Below, piece by piece: positions 46,171 through 54,901 of a DNA stretch of 64,000 nt. The position numbers and the translations under genes are program-made. The DNA comes from Microvirga sp. TS319. Lineage in GTDB: Bacteria > Pseudomonadota > Alphaproteobacteria > Rhizobiales > Beijerinckiaceae. The notes under the pieces are model-generated. The model was not told the origin of the DNA and searched no databases. It was given only the letters and a program-made list of their open reading frames with translations. The stretch lies in contig NZ_JBGGGT010000001.1 in the NCBI RefSeq assembly GCF_041276405.1, positions 1,161,501 through 1,225,500 on the forward strand. The letters are read 5' to 3'. Position 1 is the stretch's first letter. Every line of letters starts with the position of its first letter.

Positions 46171-47205
46171 ATGAGGGTAGTCGTTTCCCCGGCGAACCAG
46201 CTCCCTGACAAACTAGCCATTCGCTGGGCGGAGATTCAAGAGAATAACCCCGGCCTTGCCAGCCCATTCTTCCGACCGGAGTTCACACAGGCCGTCGCAA
46301 GAGTTCGAGACGATGTCCTCGTTGCCTGCATTGAAGACGGCGCTGCGTTTCTGCCTTTTCAACGGAGCTCGTTCGGACTAGGGCGGCCGGTAGGCGGCGC
46401 GATGTCCGACTATCACGGTCTGATTGCACCGCCAGCCTACAGTTGCGACATGGCCGAGGTCCTCCGAGCGTGCAGGCTGCAGCGCTGGATATTTGATCAC
46501 GTTCCCGCGGAACAGGCGGTTTTCGCGCCCTGGCAAACCGTTAGCACCTCATCGCCCATCCTGGACATTTCAGAGGCGGATCATGCCGGCTCTACCAGTC
46601 TGCACTCGAACCACAGACGCAAGTGGCGCCGTCTCGAGGAGGCACACGGCCCAATTCAGGTCGACCTGGACGTGCAGGACCCCGCACTTCTCGCGACCTG
46701 CATCAAGTGGAAATCGGAACAATATCGACGCACTGGCAATCTCGACCTTTTCTCACGCCCGTGGACGCGAGCCCTTGCTGACATCATCTCCACGTACCGT
46801 GAGCCGCATTTTGCCGGAATGCTATCGGTGCTGCGGGTCGACGGCCGGCCGATCGCCGTCCATTTCGGAATGCGCTCGCTCAAGTTCTGGCACTACTGGT
46901 TTCCTGCATACGATCCGGAGTTCCAGCGCTTCTCCCCCGGGATACTCCTACTCCTGAAAATGATTAAAGACGCACCGACGCTTGGAATTGAAGCGATCGA
47001 CTTCGGCAAAGGAGAAAATCATTATAAGCTACGACTGTTCAACCGCCGGGTTCCGCTTCTGGAAGGTTGCGTTACCATCAACCACCCTCTCTGGATGGTC
47101 ACGCAGACGCAGACGAAATTGAAGCAGCTTGCGAAGAATTCGCCAGCCTCTGATTACATCATCCCGCCGATGAGAAGGCTCATACAGTGGGCTAGATTTA
47201 GGTAG
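46171..47205 (+). CDS. GNAT/FemAB-type acyltransferase (CelD/BcsL family)
   Basis: A 344-residue cytosolic protein with the double-GNAT architecture of CelD/BcsL proteins found in exopolysaccharide and cellulose loci. Marks are SNHRRKWRRLEEAHG (central), CIKWKSEQYRRTGN, and the C-terminal block with FHFGMRS-like HFGMRSLKFWHYWFPAYDPEF, SPGILLLLKMI and IDFGKGENHYKLRLF. It probably transfers an acyl group to a sugar or lipid intermediate. GAGGAG precedes the ATG. It is the first of three plus-strand genes that seem to decorate or extend the polysaccharide. Confidence 0.82.
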   Translation: MRVVVSPANQLPDKLAIRWAEIQENNPGLASPFFRPEFTQAVARVRDDVLVACIEDGAAFLPFQRSSFGLGRPVGGAMSDYHGLIAPPAYSCDMAEVLRACRLQRWIFDHVPAEQAVFAPWQTVSTSSPILDISEADHAGSTSLHSNHRRKWRRLEEAHGPIQVDLDVQDPALLATCIKWKSEQYRRTGNLDLFSRPWTRALADIISTYREPHFAGMLSVLRVDGRPIAVHFGMRSLKFWHYWFPAYDPEFQRFSPGILLLLKMIKDAPTLGIEAIDFGKGENHYKLRLFNRRVPLLEGCVTINHPLWMVTQTQTKLKQLAKNSPASDYIIPPMRRLIQWARFR

Positions 47206-47381
47206 ATCCTTTCGCTGATGACGTGAGGGGAGAGCCTTCATGGCATGTGCGAATGGCGAATGTCGTAGAGCCAAGTTGTCGGCTTTTTCCCTTTACCCGG
47301 TACTCTCGCCTGAAGCTTTTCAATGTCCGTTCATGAAACGAAAAGCCTTCGGCGACGGAAAGTTGGTCGGTTCATATCTCG

Positions 47382-49079
47382 ATGATCAGAAACAGGAAAC
47401 TTCGAATAGGGATTTTATCGAGGAGCACGGCTTTATCGGTCTATCATGCCGATTTTCTCAAGTGGTGCCTTTCCCACCCGAACATTGATCTGTCTCACCT
47501 GATCATCATGCGGGAACGCGTTGCCGATGTGAAAGGCTCGAATGATCATGATCAGTACCCGCCTTCCGAGCACTTCAAAAGGAGGACTGCCCGGTCGCTG
47601 TCCCTAACACTTGTGCGTATACTGGGTTTGGCCGAAGAAGCGGTCCTACGGGCGTCGACCCAGCACAGGAAATACGTCAGCCAGTTCGACATCTCCGAAC
47701 TCATTCCGTTTACGATCTGCACGACCACGTCGCTGTCGTCGCCGGACCTTACGCATCGTTTCAGATCGGATGACGTCACAAAGATCAGGGAACTGGATCT
47801 TGATCTTCTGATCATGCCCGTTGGGGTCAATTTGAGCGGCGATATTCTCAAGGCGGCTCGGCTCGGCATCATTGCGGTTCAGTACTCCGACAACAGGGGG
47901 GGCCACGACTCTCCTCCCGGCTTCTGGGATGTCTACCATCGGAACGAGACAAGCGGCTTTTCTTTCACCTTATTCTCTAAAGAAGCCAATAGCGGGGTTC
48001 CCCTGCGCCGTGGCCGCTATTCGACCAAGTTTTTCTGGAAATACAACGAGGCCAGTATCTTTCAGCGCGCAATGTACCATCTCAAGGGCCTCGTCGAGGA
48101 GATCGCGGAAAGGGACAGCCTTCCGGCTGCGCTATCCCAGCTGCCGTATCCGGGCCCCCCGGCTCAGTATCCGACACTTCCTCAGTTTCTCCGGTATGGT
48201 GGGAATATCACCCGCCATATTGCGAGAAAGGTCGCAACGAAGCTCATGCGCCGCCTTGGGTGGGACTTTCGGTGGAGAGTCGCTTACGTTCCAACCAATT
48301 GGGCCGACGCCGTCCTGTGGCGTGGCATCGAAATCAAGAATCCTCCCGCCCGTTTCCTCGCGGACCCATTCGTGATCACCAGGGAGGGAAAGCACTACTG
48401 CTTTGTCGAGGACTTCAGCTACAAGACGGGCAAAGCCGACATTGCCGTATATGAGCTTGCAGCTGAAGGCGCCACACGACTAGGAACGGTCATTACGGAA
48501 CCTTTTCACCTTTCGTTCCCGTATCTGTTCACCTACAACGGCGAACTCTACATGTGCCCTGAATCCGCGAACAACAAGGATATCCGAGTATACCGTTGCA
48601 TCTCGTTCCCGCTGCAGTGGCGTTTGGAGAAGATCATTCTTACCGGCGTCCATGCCGCGGATACGATGCTGTTCGAGCAGGATGGCCGATGGTGGATGCT
48701 GACCAATGTCGACCCCTTTGGAACTCACGATCACGGGTCGGAGCTTTCGATTTTTTATGCGGATTCGCCTCTCTCCACCGACTGGACGCCCCACGAGCAG
48801 AACCCGGTGCTTATTGACGCATCATGTGCAAGGAATGGCGGCCTCGTTCGGCAAGGCGGGAAACTGTATCGTGTCAGCCAATGCCAAGGCTTCGACTTCT
48901 ACGGACGGCGAAGCCGCATCAACGAGATCATCGAGCTTACGAGCACGACTTATGTCGAGGAATGCGCTTTGACTATCAAACCGGAATTCAAGCCAAAGGC
49001 CAAAGGTACCCATCACTTGCACAGCAATGGGTCCGTTACTGCATTCGACTATATCGCATACGACAACTTCAAGCTGTGA
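47382..49079 (+). CDS. Formyltransferase-like domain fused to a GINT1-type beta-propeller
   Basis: A 565-residue two-part protein. Residues 1 to about 220 resemble the formyl-transferase fold (LRIGILSRSTALSVYHADFLKW; LDLLIMPVGVNLSGDILKAARLGIIAVQYSDNRGG), but the catalytic HPSxLPxxRG motif reads YSDNRGG, so classical formyl transfer is doubtful. Residues from about 300 on form a propeller: FLADPFVITREGKHYCFVEDF, PYLFTYNGELYMCPES, DTMLFEQDGRWWMLTN, NGGLVRQGGKLYRVSQ. This is like the N-terminal part of glucosamine inositolphosphorylceramide transferase. It may modify a sugar during polymer assembly. No strong ribosome site is seen. Confidence 0.75.
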   Translation: MIRNRKLRIGILSRSTALSVYHADFLKWCLSHPNIDLSHLIIMRERVADVKGSNDHDQYPPSEHFKRRTARSLSLTLVRILGLAEEAVLRASTQHRKYVSQFDISELIPFTICTTTSLSSPDLTHRFRSDDVTKIRELDLDLLIMPVGVNLSGDILKAARLGIIAVQYSDNRGGHDSPPGFWDVYHRNETSGFSFTLFSKEANSGVPLRRGRYSTKFFWKYNEASIFQRAMYHLKGLVEEIAERDSLPAALSQLPYPGPPAQYPTLPQFLRYGGNITRHIARKVATKLMRRLGWDFRWRVAYVPTNWADAVLWRGIEIKNPPARFLADPFVITREGKHYCFVEDFSYKTGKADIAVYELAAEGATRLGTVITEPFHLSFPYLFTYNGELYMCPESANNKDIRVYRCISFPLQWRLEKIILTGVHAADTMLFEQDGRWWMLTNVDPFGTHDHGSELSIFYADSPLSTDWTPHEQNPVLIDASCARNGGLVRQGGKLYRVSQCQGFDFYGRRSRINEIIELTSTTYVEECALTIKPEFKPKAKGTHHLHSNGSVTAFDYIAYDNFKL

Positions 49080-49395
49080 ACCTGATCGCCCGGCAGCCTA
49101 CCGAGATCGCATGTCCGTGAGCCCGCAGTTCCAAATCCAGGATCTGCTCGGACGCTTGATCCTAAAATCGGCAACTATCTAGAAGTGGCACACCGGAAGA
49201 TGAGGAAGGCATGTATTGAGCATTGCGGTTCCAGAACACATAGTTCCTTGAATGCTGCGGCAGTTCCTGAGCTCTGCAGTGGGCCGGAGCAGCACCTTTC
49301 TGGCTGGCCTGGAACACCGTTCGCAGAAGCGACACAGGGTTACTTCGAAAAAAGGCGCTGAGGCCAAGGGCTCTCTAACACCGTGAGCGAGGGAC
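49080..49395. other. Gap between propeller protein and glycosyltransferase genes
   Basis: About 315 bases with no supported gene, repeat copy or hairpin. The last bases contain GAGGGAC, the ribosome site of the following glycosyltransferase. Confidence 0.35.
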
Positions 49396-50484
49396 ATGCG
49401 GATATTAGTCTTTACTCCTTTGGGCCGTGGGGGCGAAGGAGGAGTCGACCGAATGATGGATGGCTTGCATGATGAGTTAGCACGGCAGGGCCTTGAAGAC
49501 GTATGCGTGAACTTCATCGCGACCCGAGGCCGGACCACGTTATGGCCGCTGAGGTATATCCTATGCCTGGTGCGAGCTCTCCTGTTGGGCCTTGGGCGCA
49601 CATACGACGTTTGGCATATCAACCTCGGATCCTTCGGAAGTACAGTACGAAAGCTCATCTTGGTTCTCATCGCCCGTTCGACGGGTCAAGCCTATGTCGT
49701 CCACTTACATGGCGGACATTTTCGCGAATACTGGGAGTCGCGACCGAAATTCTATAGAGATATGATCCGAAGCATGTTCTTACATGCCAGTGCAGTGGTT
49801 GTTTTAGGGGCGATCTGGAAGGACCTGATCCTTGAACATGTCCCCGAGTGCGCGGACCGTATCGTGGTTCTCCCGAACGCAACTCGCGCTCCCCAATACC
49901 GCCAAAAGTGCCCGTCTCGCGATGAACGGGTGAGAATTCTTTTTCTGGGACGATTGGGGCCGGAGAAAGGGACTCCAGAACTCCTTGAGGCCCTATCCGA
50001 CCTCTCGCGGCTGCCAGAATGGGATTGTGCGCTCGCAGGAGACGGAATGGTACAGGAGACGAGAGCGCTGGCAGACGCAAAACTCCCTGGACGCGTCTCG
50101 GTACTGGGCTGGGTGGATTCCGCAGAAGTCGAGAGACTTCTCAACGCTTCGGACGTTCTCGTACTTCCGTCGCATGTTGAGAATCTCCCGATGTCGGTCG
50201 TGGAGGCCTTCGCTCACGGGCTTGCGGTTGCCGCAACGCCAGTTGGATCGATTCCTGACATACTGGAGCACGAAGAAAACGGCCTGCTCGTACCAGTCAG
50301 GGACGCTACAGCTTTGGCGGCAGCGCTTGAACGCCTGATTGTTGACCGCTCTCTTCGGGAGCGCCTGGGCCGAAACGCAAAGGTGACATATCAGCGATCC
50401 CTGACAATCGAGTCGTATGTGGATCGGCTTCTCGGGATCTGGAAGGATGCCGCCCCGACGTCAAGGGCGGCCGAGATGTCTTAG
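49396..50484 (+). CDS. Glycosyltransferase family 4 (GT-B fold)
   Basis: A 362-residue glycosyltransferase. The N-terminal Gly-rich loop GRGGEGGVDRMMDGL and the C-terminal donor-binding block ILFLGRLGPEKGTPELLEAL, LPSHVENLPMSVVEAFAHGLAVAATPVGSIPDIL (with the E-x7-E pattern) define GT4. It should add one sugar to the lipid-linked repeat unit on the cytoplasmic face. GAGGGAC lies a few bases before the ATG. Its end is immediately followed by transposase debris. Confidence 0.9.
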   Translation: MRILVFTPLGRGGEGGVDRMMDGLHDELARQGLEDVCVNFIATRGRTTLWPLRYILCLVRALLLGLGRTYDVWHINLGSFGSTVRKLILVLIARSTGQAYVVHLHGGHFREYWESRPKFYRDMIRSMFLHASAVVVLGAIWKDLILEHVPECADRIVVLPNATRAPQYRQKCPSRDERVRILFLGRLGPEKGTPELLEALSDLSRLPEWDCALAGDGMVQETRALADAKLPGRVSVLGWVDSAEVERLLNASDVLVLPSHVENLPMSVVEAFAHGLAVAATPVGSIPDILEHEENGLLVPVRDATALAAALERLIVDRSLRERLGRNAKVTYQRSLTIESYVDRLLGIWKDAAPTSRAAEMS

Positions 50485-50501
50485 AGCTTTGTGCACTCCG
50501 G

Positions 50502-50751
50502 GTGATCGATGAGCCGATGAGCCGATGAGCCGGCAGATCTTTAAGACCTATGTGGAAACCCAACCCGCCCCGACCCTGTCGCAAGGCGACGTGGTGATCC
50601 TCGACAACCTGGCGTCGCACAGGCGTGAGAAGGCCGCACAGTGTCTCAAGCAAAGGGGCGCCTGGCTCCCTTCCTACCACCCTACAGTCCGGATCTGCGC
50701 CCGATTGGACAGGCCTTCTCCCAGATGAAAGCGCACTCGCGCAAAGCCTAG
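50502..50751 (+). pseudogene. IS630-family transposase fragment, two frameshifts
   Basis: About 80 codons of a DDE transposase C-terminus: VIDEPM, then MSRQIFKTYVETQPAPTL and [19 protein letters not shown] in one frame, then [22 protein letters not shown] in another. The last catalytic Glu (normally in NPIEQ) is Gly. An 8-bp repeat, GATGAGCC, is present three times (50508-50531); two copies would keep VIDEPMSRQIF in frame, so the third copy is the first lesion. A second shift lies near 50665-50671. No terminal inverted repeats were identified. Confidence 0.7.
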
Positions 50752-50814
50752 GACTGAGCGCTCGGCGCGCTCGGCGCATCACCGGCGCTTCAACATTTTG
50801 ATCTTGCGCATCTT

Positions 50815-50964
50815 TGCACGCGAAACCGGTTCCCACTTTTGAGATCCAACCCGATGCTCCACTCCTTCATTGGCGCATCGTTTGGAGCGGACCCGAAGCG
50901 CCACGCTCGTGAAAACCGGGTCCAGTTTTCGCTGGCACGGCCCGCCAAGTCCGAACGATGCGCC
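50815..50964. repeat. Intergenic palindromic repeat, copy 6
   Basis: GCACGCGAAACCGGTTCCCACTTTTG start, CCGATGCTCCACTCC, a spacer, GGCGCATCG, and a second half with GTGAAAACCGGGTCCAG and CGATGCGCC. It follows the transposase fragment and is close in sequence to copy 7. Confidence 0.75.
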
Positions 50965-51035
50965 GGGAGACCGAGACCGGTGTGGCGGCTCTGGAGGCCG
51001 ACCGGGAGAAGACGGGAGGCGCTATTGTGCTCGCA

Positions 51036-52394
51036 CTACTTTCTTGCGCTAATCGGAACCTGCTGCGGAACCGCAAGTTGCAGGCTCTTCGTGTGACTGG
51101 CTCGTTGCACGACGCTTGCTGTCGTTGCCGATCGTGACACTGCTACCAGTATATATGCAATCGCGAAGATCACGCCGTGGATCGACGAATACGCCAGGAA
51201 GAATGACTCTGTTATGTTGGAGCAAAGAACTCCGACGTAGATTGCAACGGCGAAAGGCAGCAACAATCGCTCGTAGGGAGACTGGCGCTGGAGAAGGTAG
51301 ACCACATTGCGTACGAATGAGATGAGTACCGCCGCTAGAATAGCCAAACCCAAGTACCCAAAACTAATGAACGTTTCTAGATAACCACTATGTGCATTAA
51401 CTAACTTCTCCCCGGTCAGAGCAAAATAGCGCGGCAGCATTGCCTGTTCGAAGCTTGAGAAGCCAAATCCAAGCAATGGCCTCTCGAGAGCCCACGGCAA
51501 GAGAGTGCTCCAAATCGGCACGCGGCCTGTGAGATTCGGCTCCTTGCCTAAAAGCTCGAAGACGACGCTTAGGGTCGGGATTGCAGCTACGACAGCGAGC
51601 ACAATAAAAAAGAACGCACTTCCCAGGATCAAGGGCCTTGTGCCCCTTCGCGCGTTGAGAAGCAGCGAAAAGCCGATCGACGTGGCAACCATGACCAGCG
51701 CAACGATAAGGCCTGTACTAGAGGCGGCTCCGAAGAGGCACATGCCTACAGCTATAAGGGTCACCCTTCTAAAAACCGTGCTCTTGACTACGTACTTGGA
51801 AAAAATCGCAAACATGAGGAGAGCAAAGCTGGCTGTATTTCCGAGCGAATTCTTATGAGTGTAGATACCTCGCCAATAGCCAACCCAACGCGGTTCTCCC
51901 CAGCCACCTGGTTGGTGCACTCCGAAGCTCGGCAGGAAGAGTGAGAAGATCACACTGAGTATCATTGCCCAGCCTAGAGCAAGACAGAGCGATCTAATCA
52001 CGCGCGCAGGCGGGAGGAGCGCAACTAAGCAGGCAGCAGCAAGGAAGCTGAATGAGAGCGCATAAGCCCGTCGAAAGGTGATTGCGAAGTCATCTGCCCA
52101 AATACAGGATAGGAACGCAACGACTGGAAAAATAAACAACGGCCACGATGCACGGATAGCCACATTGACAGCCTTGTAATTTCTTAAGTAAATCCAGAAT
52201 GTTATTATGGAAATTGCAAGATTATTTATACGACCGAGATTAGATGCCGGCTCCTCCGTGAAATCTTGTGAAGGATCCCAGCCAGTTAGCAAGAATATGA
52301 ATCCACCCGTAGAGATTAGGATAGAATATATGAAGAAATATTCTAACCATCTTTGATCCGGCGCGCGCCTTGAATTGGCTCTATTGGGGTGCAT
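51036..52394 (-). CDS. O-antigen ligase/polymerase family protein (ExoQ/Wzy-like)
   Basis: A 452-residue inner-membrane protein with about ten to twelve helices. The large periplasmic segment between late helices carries GRVPIWSTLLPWALERPLLGFGFSSFEQAM, then VNAHSGYLETFISFGYLGL; the NAH-G-YLE pattern is typical of Wzy_C/O-antigen ligases and ExoQ. It would polymerise lipid-linked repeat units in the periplasm. The ribosome site is weak. Its upstream 290 bases, to the methyltransferase gene, hold no gene. Confidence 0.87.
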   Translation of the reverse strand: MHPNRANSRRAPDQRWLEYFFIYSILISTGGFIFLLTGWDPSQDFTEEPASNLGRINNLAISIITFWIYLRNYKAVNVAIRASWPLFIFPVVAFLSCIWADDFAITFRRAYALSFSFLAAACLVALLPPARVIRSLCLALGWAMILSVIFSLFLPSFGVHQPGGWGEPRWVGYWRGIYTHKNSLGNTASFALLMFAIFSKYVVKSTVFRRVTLIAVGMCLFGAASSTGLIVALVMVATSIGFSLLLNARRGTRPLILGSAFFFIVLAVVAAIPTLSVVFELLGKEPNLTGRVPIWSTLLPWALERPLLGFGFSSFEQAMLPRYFALTGEKLVNAHSGYLETFISFGYLGLAILAAVLISFVRNVVYLLQRQSPYERLLLPFAVAIYVGVLCSNITESFFLAYSSIHGVIFAIAYILVAVSRSATTASVVQRASHTKSLQLAVPQQVPISARK

Positions 52395-52686
52395 GCGAAG
52401 CGTATTTCTGCTGAACGTTAGATGACTGACATTTCAAGGTAAAATATAGAGTGTGTTTTTCTCTCGATAATTCGCCCTCTGGCTATTGCAGGCATTCCCA
52501 TATTGAGGCCTCTGGAGAGATACAACTGTGAGAAATATTCCGGCAGCGGATGCTGTGGCGAACGAGTTCCCACTGCATCAGGATTCGATCTCATGCGCCA
52601 TGTAGCTCACGCTGTTGTCCGAAAGCCACTCCAAAGCTGACCGGGAGCGCGGCAGAGTGCTTCCACGTAGAGGAGACAATTCAATA

Positions 52687-53361
52687 CTAGCCCCGAATTG
52701 CCATGATGGACTTCGGCATCCAGCCTGAACGTTCTAGGATGAGCTTTGCCTCGGGAAACAGATGCTGCATCTGCGACGGGACAAGTAAGTTCCAGTCTGG
52801 TTCTGTTTGCTTTGGCCAGAAGCGATTGAAAAAAGATATTGTTCGAATCTGCAATGGCCGAGGGAGGAGAACGATTACGATTGGAAGCCAAGTATGGCTT
52901 TCGATTATAAAATAACGATGGGGTGTTTGCACGTAATAGCGCTTTCCAACACGCCTTATCTCAGCGGCAAATTTCTGCTGGAAGTGGAAAGCTGTATCAT
53001 AAAACTCTCGGCCGTTGGTCATCTTTACAATCATGTCTTTTGGGCCGGTCACGTGCTCGATTACAGAGGAGCAAAAAACCAGATCGAACTCACCGTCGGC
53101 AAAAGGCAAGCGATCGCTCCCGTCTGCCTGAACCGTTGCATACCCGAACCGATCTCTTGCTATAGCTAAATCGGGAGCGGAGTAATCACATACGGTTATA
53201 TTTCGACAGTTCGGAAAGACACGCTGGATGTGCTCGCCGGTGCCGCCGCCGAGATCCAAAATGCGCCATTCTGGCTCGGGCTTGATGAAGCTGGCCAGAG
53301 TAGCAGCCCTTCGTTGGCGAGAGCGTTTGGAGAACCAGTCGAAGCTCCTCTGAAACACCAT
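52687..53361 (-). CDS. SAM-dependent methyltransferase
   Basis: A 224-residue class I methyltransferase: WRILDLGGGTGEHIQRVFP (motif I), ITVCDYSAPDLAIARDRFG (motif II), LPFADGEFDLVFCSSVIEHVTGP (motifs III-IV). Residues 130-224 are rich in aromatic residues and resemble the ends of polysaccharide-linked methyltransferases. GAGG lies eight bases before the ATG. Probably methylates a sugar or polyprenol-linked intermediate. Confidence 0.82.
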   Translation of the reverse strand: MVFQRSFDWFSKRSRQRRAATLASFIKPEPEWRILDLGGGTGEHIQRVFPNCRNITVCDYSAPDLAIARDRFGYATVQADGSDRLPFADGEFDLVFCSSVIEHVTGPKDMIVKMTNGREFYDTAFHFQQKFAAEIRRVGKRYYVQTPHRYFIIESHTWLPIVIVLLPRPLQIRTISFFNRFWPKQTEPDWNLLVPSQMQHLFPEAKLILERSGWMPKSIMAIRG

Positions 53362-53621
53362 TATTTTTACCTCTAGGATAAGAGCGAATTTACGTCACTG
53401 TCCATTTTGTTAGGCATCGGTTGTGGAATTCTACGCCTCTGCACGCTCTATCCAAGCTGTGGCGCAAAGCCCTCCCCCTTAAGAGCCGCCCGATCCCACC
53501 GATGGTGCTCCAGAGCGCACCGAGCGTTCAGGCCTCGGCTTTGCGTGACGCACAGGAGAGCGGCAAGCAAACTCCTGCGCATGGGACCGAAGCATGGAAC
53601 GCCTGCCCCCGGAGAAGCTGC

Positions 53622-54884
53622 TTACAGAGCAGGTACCTTGATTGCGACTTCCACGACATCGCCCGGCAGGAGGCCCATCGACTCATTGGCGTCTATCTTG
53701 TTCTCGACCCCACTTTCGTCACGCCTGTATAGGGTAATTACGATTGCGTCTGGACCCTGTGTCCACACAGATTTCATTGCACCTGCGATCGCCAGCTTCT
53801 GCTGTGCGGCCGATAGCTGCGCCGTGATCCTCGTGCGCCGGGACATGGCATCCTGCAGTTCGGTCAGGAGCCGAATCCTGTTTTGATCCTGCAATTGCTG
53901 AGAGCTTCGGGTCGCTTCTTCAGATTCTCTCTGCGCACGGGTCGCCTCGACGGCCGTTTGGAGCGCCCTCGTGGAAGATAGAAGCATGGCTCGGCGCGCA
54001 TCGCTCACGCGTTGTGTCGACACCGTACCTTTTTCGAATAGACTTCTCGATCGTTCGAAATCCTCGATATCGGCCTTGCTTCCCTCTTCTTCCTTCGACT
54101 TTTGCTCCGTCAGGACCGCCGCTCGGGATGAGGCGAATGCGGCCGAAGCAAGAATATAATGCAACTGCTTCGTGAAATCCTGCTGCTGCATTCTAAGCCG
54201 CTCGGCAAGAATATTCGCCTCGTTCGAAGCAGATCCCATCGGTTGAGTACTAGCTTCCGCCTCAGCGCCAGACGGCCGTTGCAACTGAGCCTGCAGCTGC
54301 TTGATCCGCTCTATCTCCACGGCGAGCTCCTGGGCGAGCGTCGTGCCTTGCGCTTGGTATTCGACCGTATCGACATACGGGTTACTCATTCTCAGGCGCG
54401 CGACATCGAAACCGCCCGCATGCGCGATCGCCTGTCTGATCGACATTCCCGGCCGATACGGCACCTCGCCCGCCCGAGCAATGTCGCCATGGAGATAGAC
54501 AGGCCGATACTCGGCGATTCTGACCGCAACGTCCTCCGGAGCCACGGACGTCAGGGAGGTTCTGCCATCGGGCGCACGAATTGGGATTTGACGCTTCATG
54601 AACTCCGACTGGAGATTTGCCCGCAAGACATCGAGAGAGAGGCCTCTCGCCGGAAAATTTCCGATGATCGGAACGTTCACCGAGCCGTCGAGGTCGACAG
54701 ACACTCGAGCCGTTAACTCGGAGGCGCCTGCAATCGAGAGTTCAATCACGTCTCCTGTACCGAGCTTGTAATCGGCCCTTGCGGATGGGGTGTAGCCAAG
54801 AACCGAGACAGCAAGCGAGACAAGGAATGTCGGAAAAGCGATAATCTTGCGACTGGGCGGAAAGAACATAAGCAGCATGGCCAT
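53622..54884 (-). CDS. Polysaccharide export protein, ExoF-like
   Basis: A 420-residue exported protein, close to the length of Sinorhizobium ExoF. A signal sequence (about 1-38, ending SARA) precedes the poly-export domain (YKLGTGDVIELSIAGASEL), a SLBB-like region (YRPVYLHGDIARAGEVPYRPGMSIRQAIAHAGG), a long Gln/Glu/Arg-rich coiled coil (about 190-360) and a second SLBB-like end (DGVVEVAIK-type GDVVEVAIKVPAL). It should help move the polymer across the periplasm. It starts 17 bases after the Wzc-like stop, so the two form one operon. Confidence 0.87.
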   Translation of the reverse strand: MAMLLMFFPPSRKIIAFPTFLVSLAVSVLGYTPSARADYKLGTGDVIELSIAGASELTARVSVDLDGSVNVPIIGNFPARGLSLDVLRANLQSEFMKRQIPIRAPDGRTSLTSVAPEDVAVRIAEYRPVYLHGDIARAGEVPYRPGMSIRQAIAHAGGFDVARLRMSNPYVDTVEYQAQGTTLAQELAVEIERIKQLQAQLQRPSGAEAEASTQPMGSASNEANILAERLRMQQQDFTKQLHYILASAAFASSRAAVLTEQKSKEEEGSKADIEDFERSRSLFEKGTVSTQRVSDARRAMLLSSTRALQTAVEATRAQRESEEATRSSQQLQDQNRIRLLTELQDAMSRRTRITAQLSAAQQKLAIAGAMKSVWTQGPDAIVITLYRRDESGVENKIDANESMGLLPGDVVEVAIKVPAL

Positions 54885-54901
54885 CAACTTCGCTTCAATG
54901 A

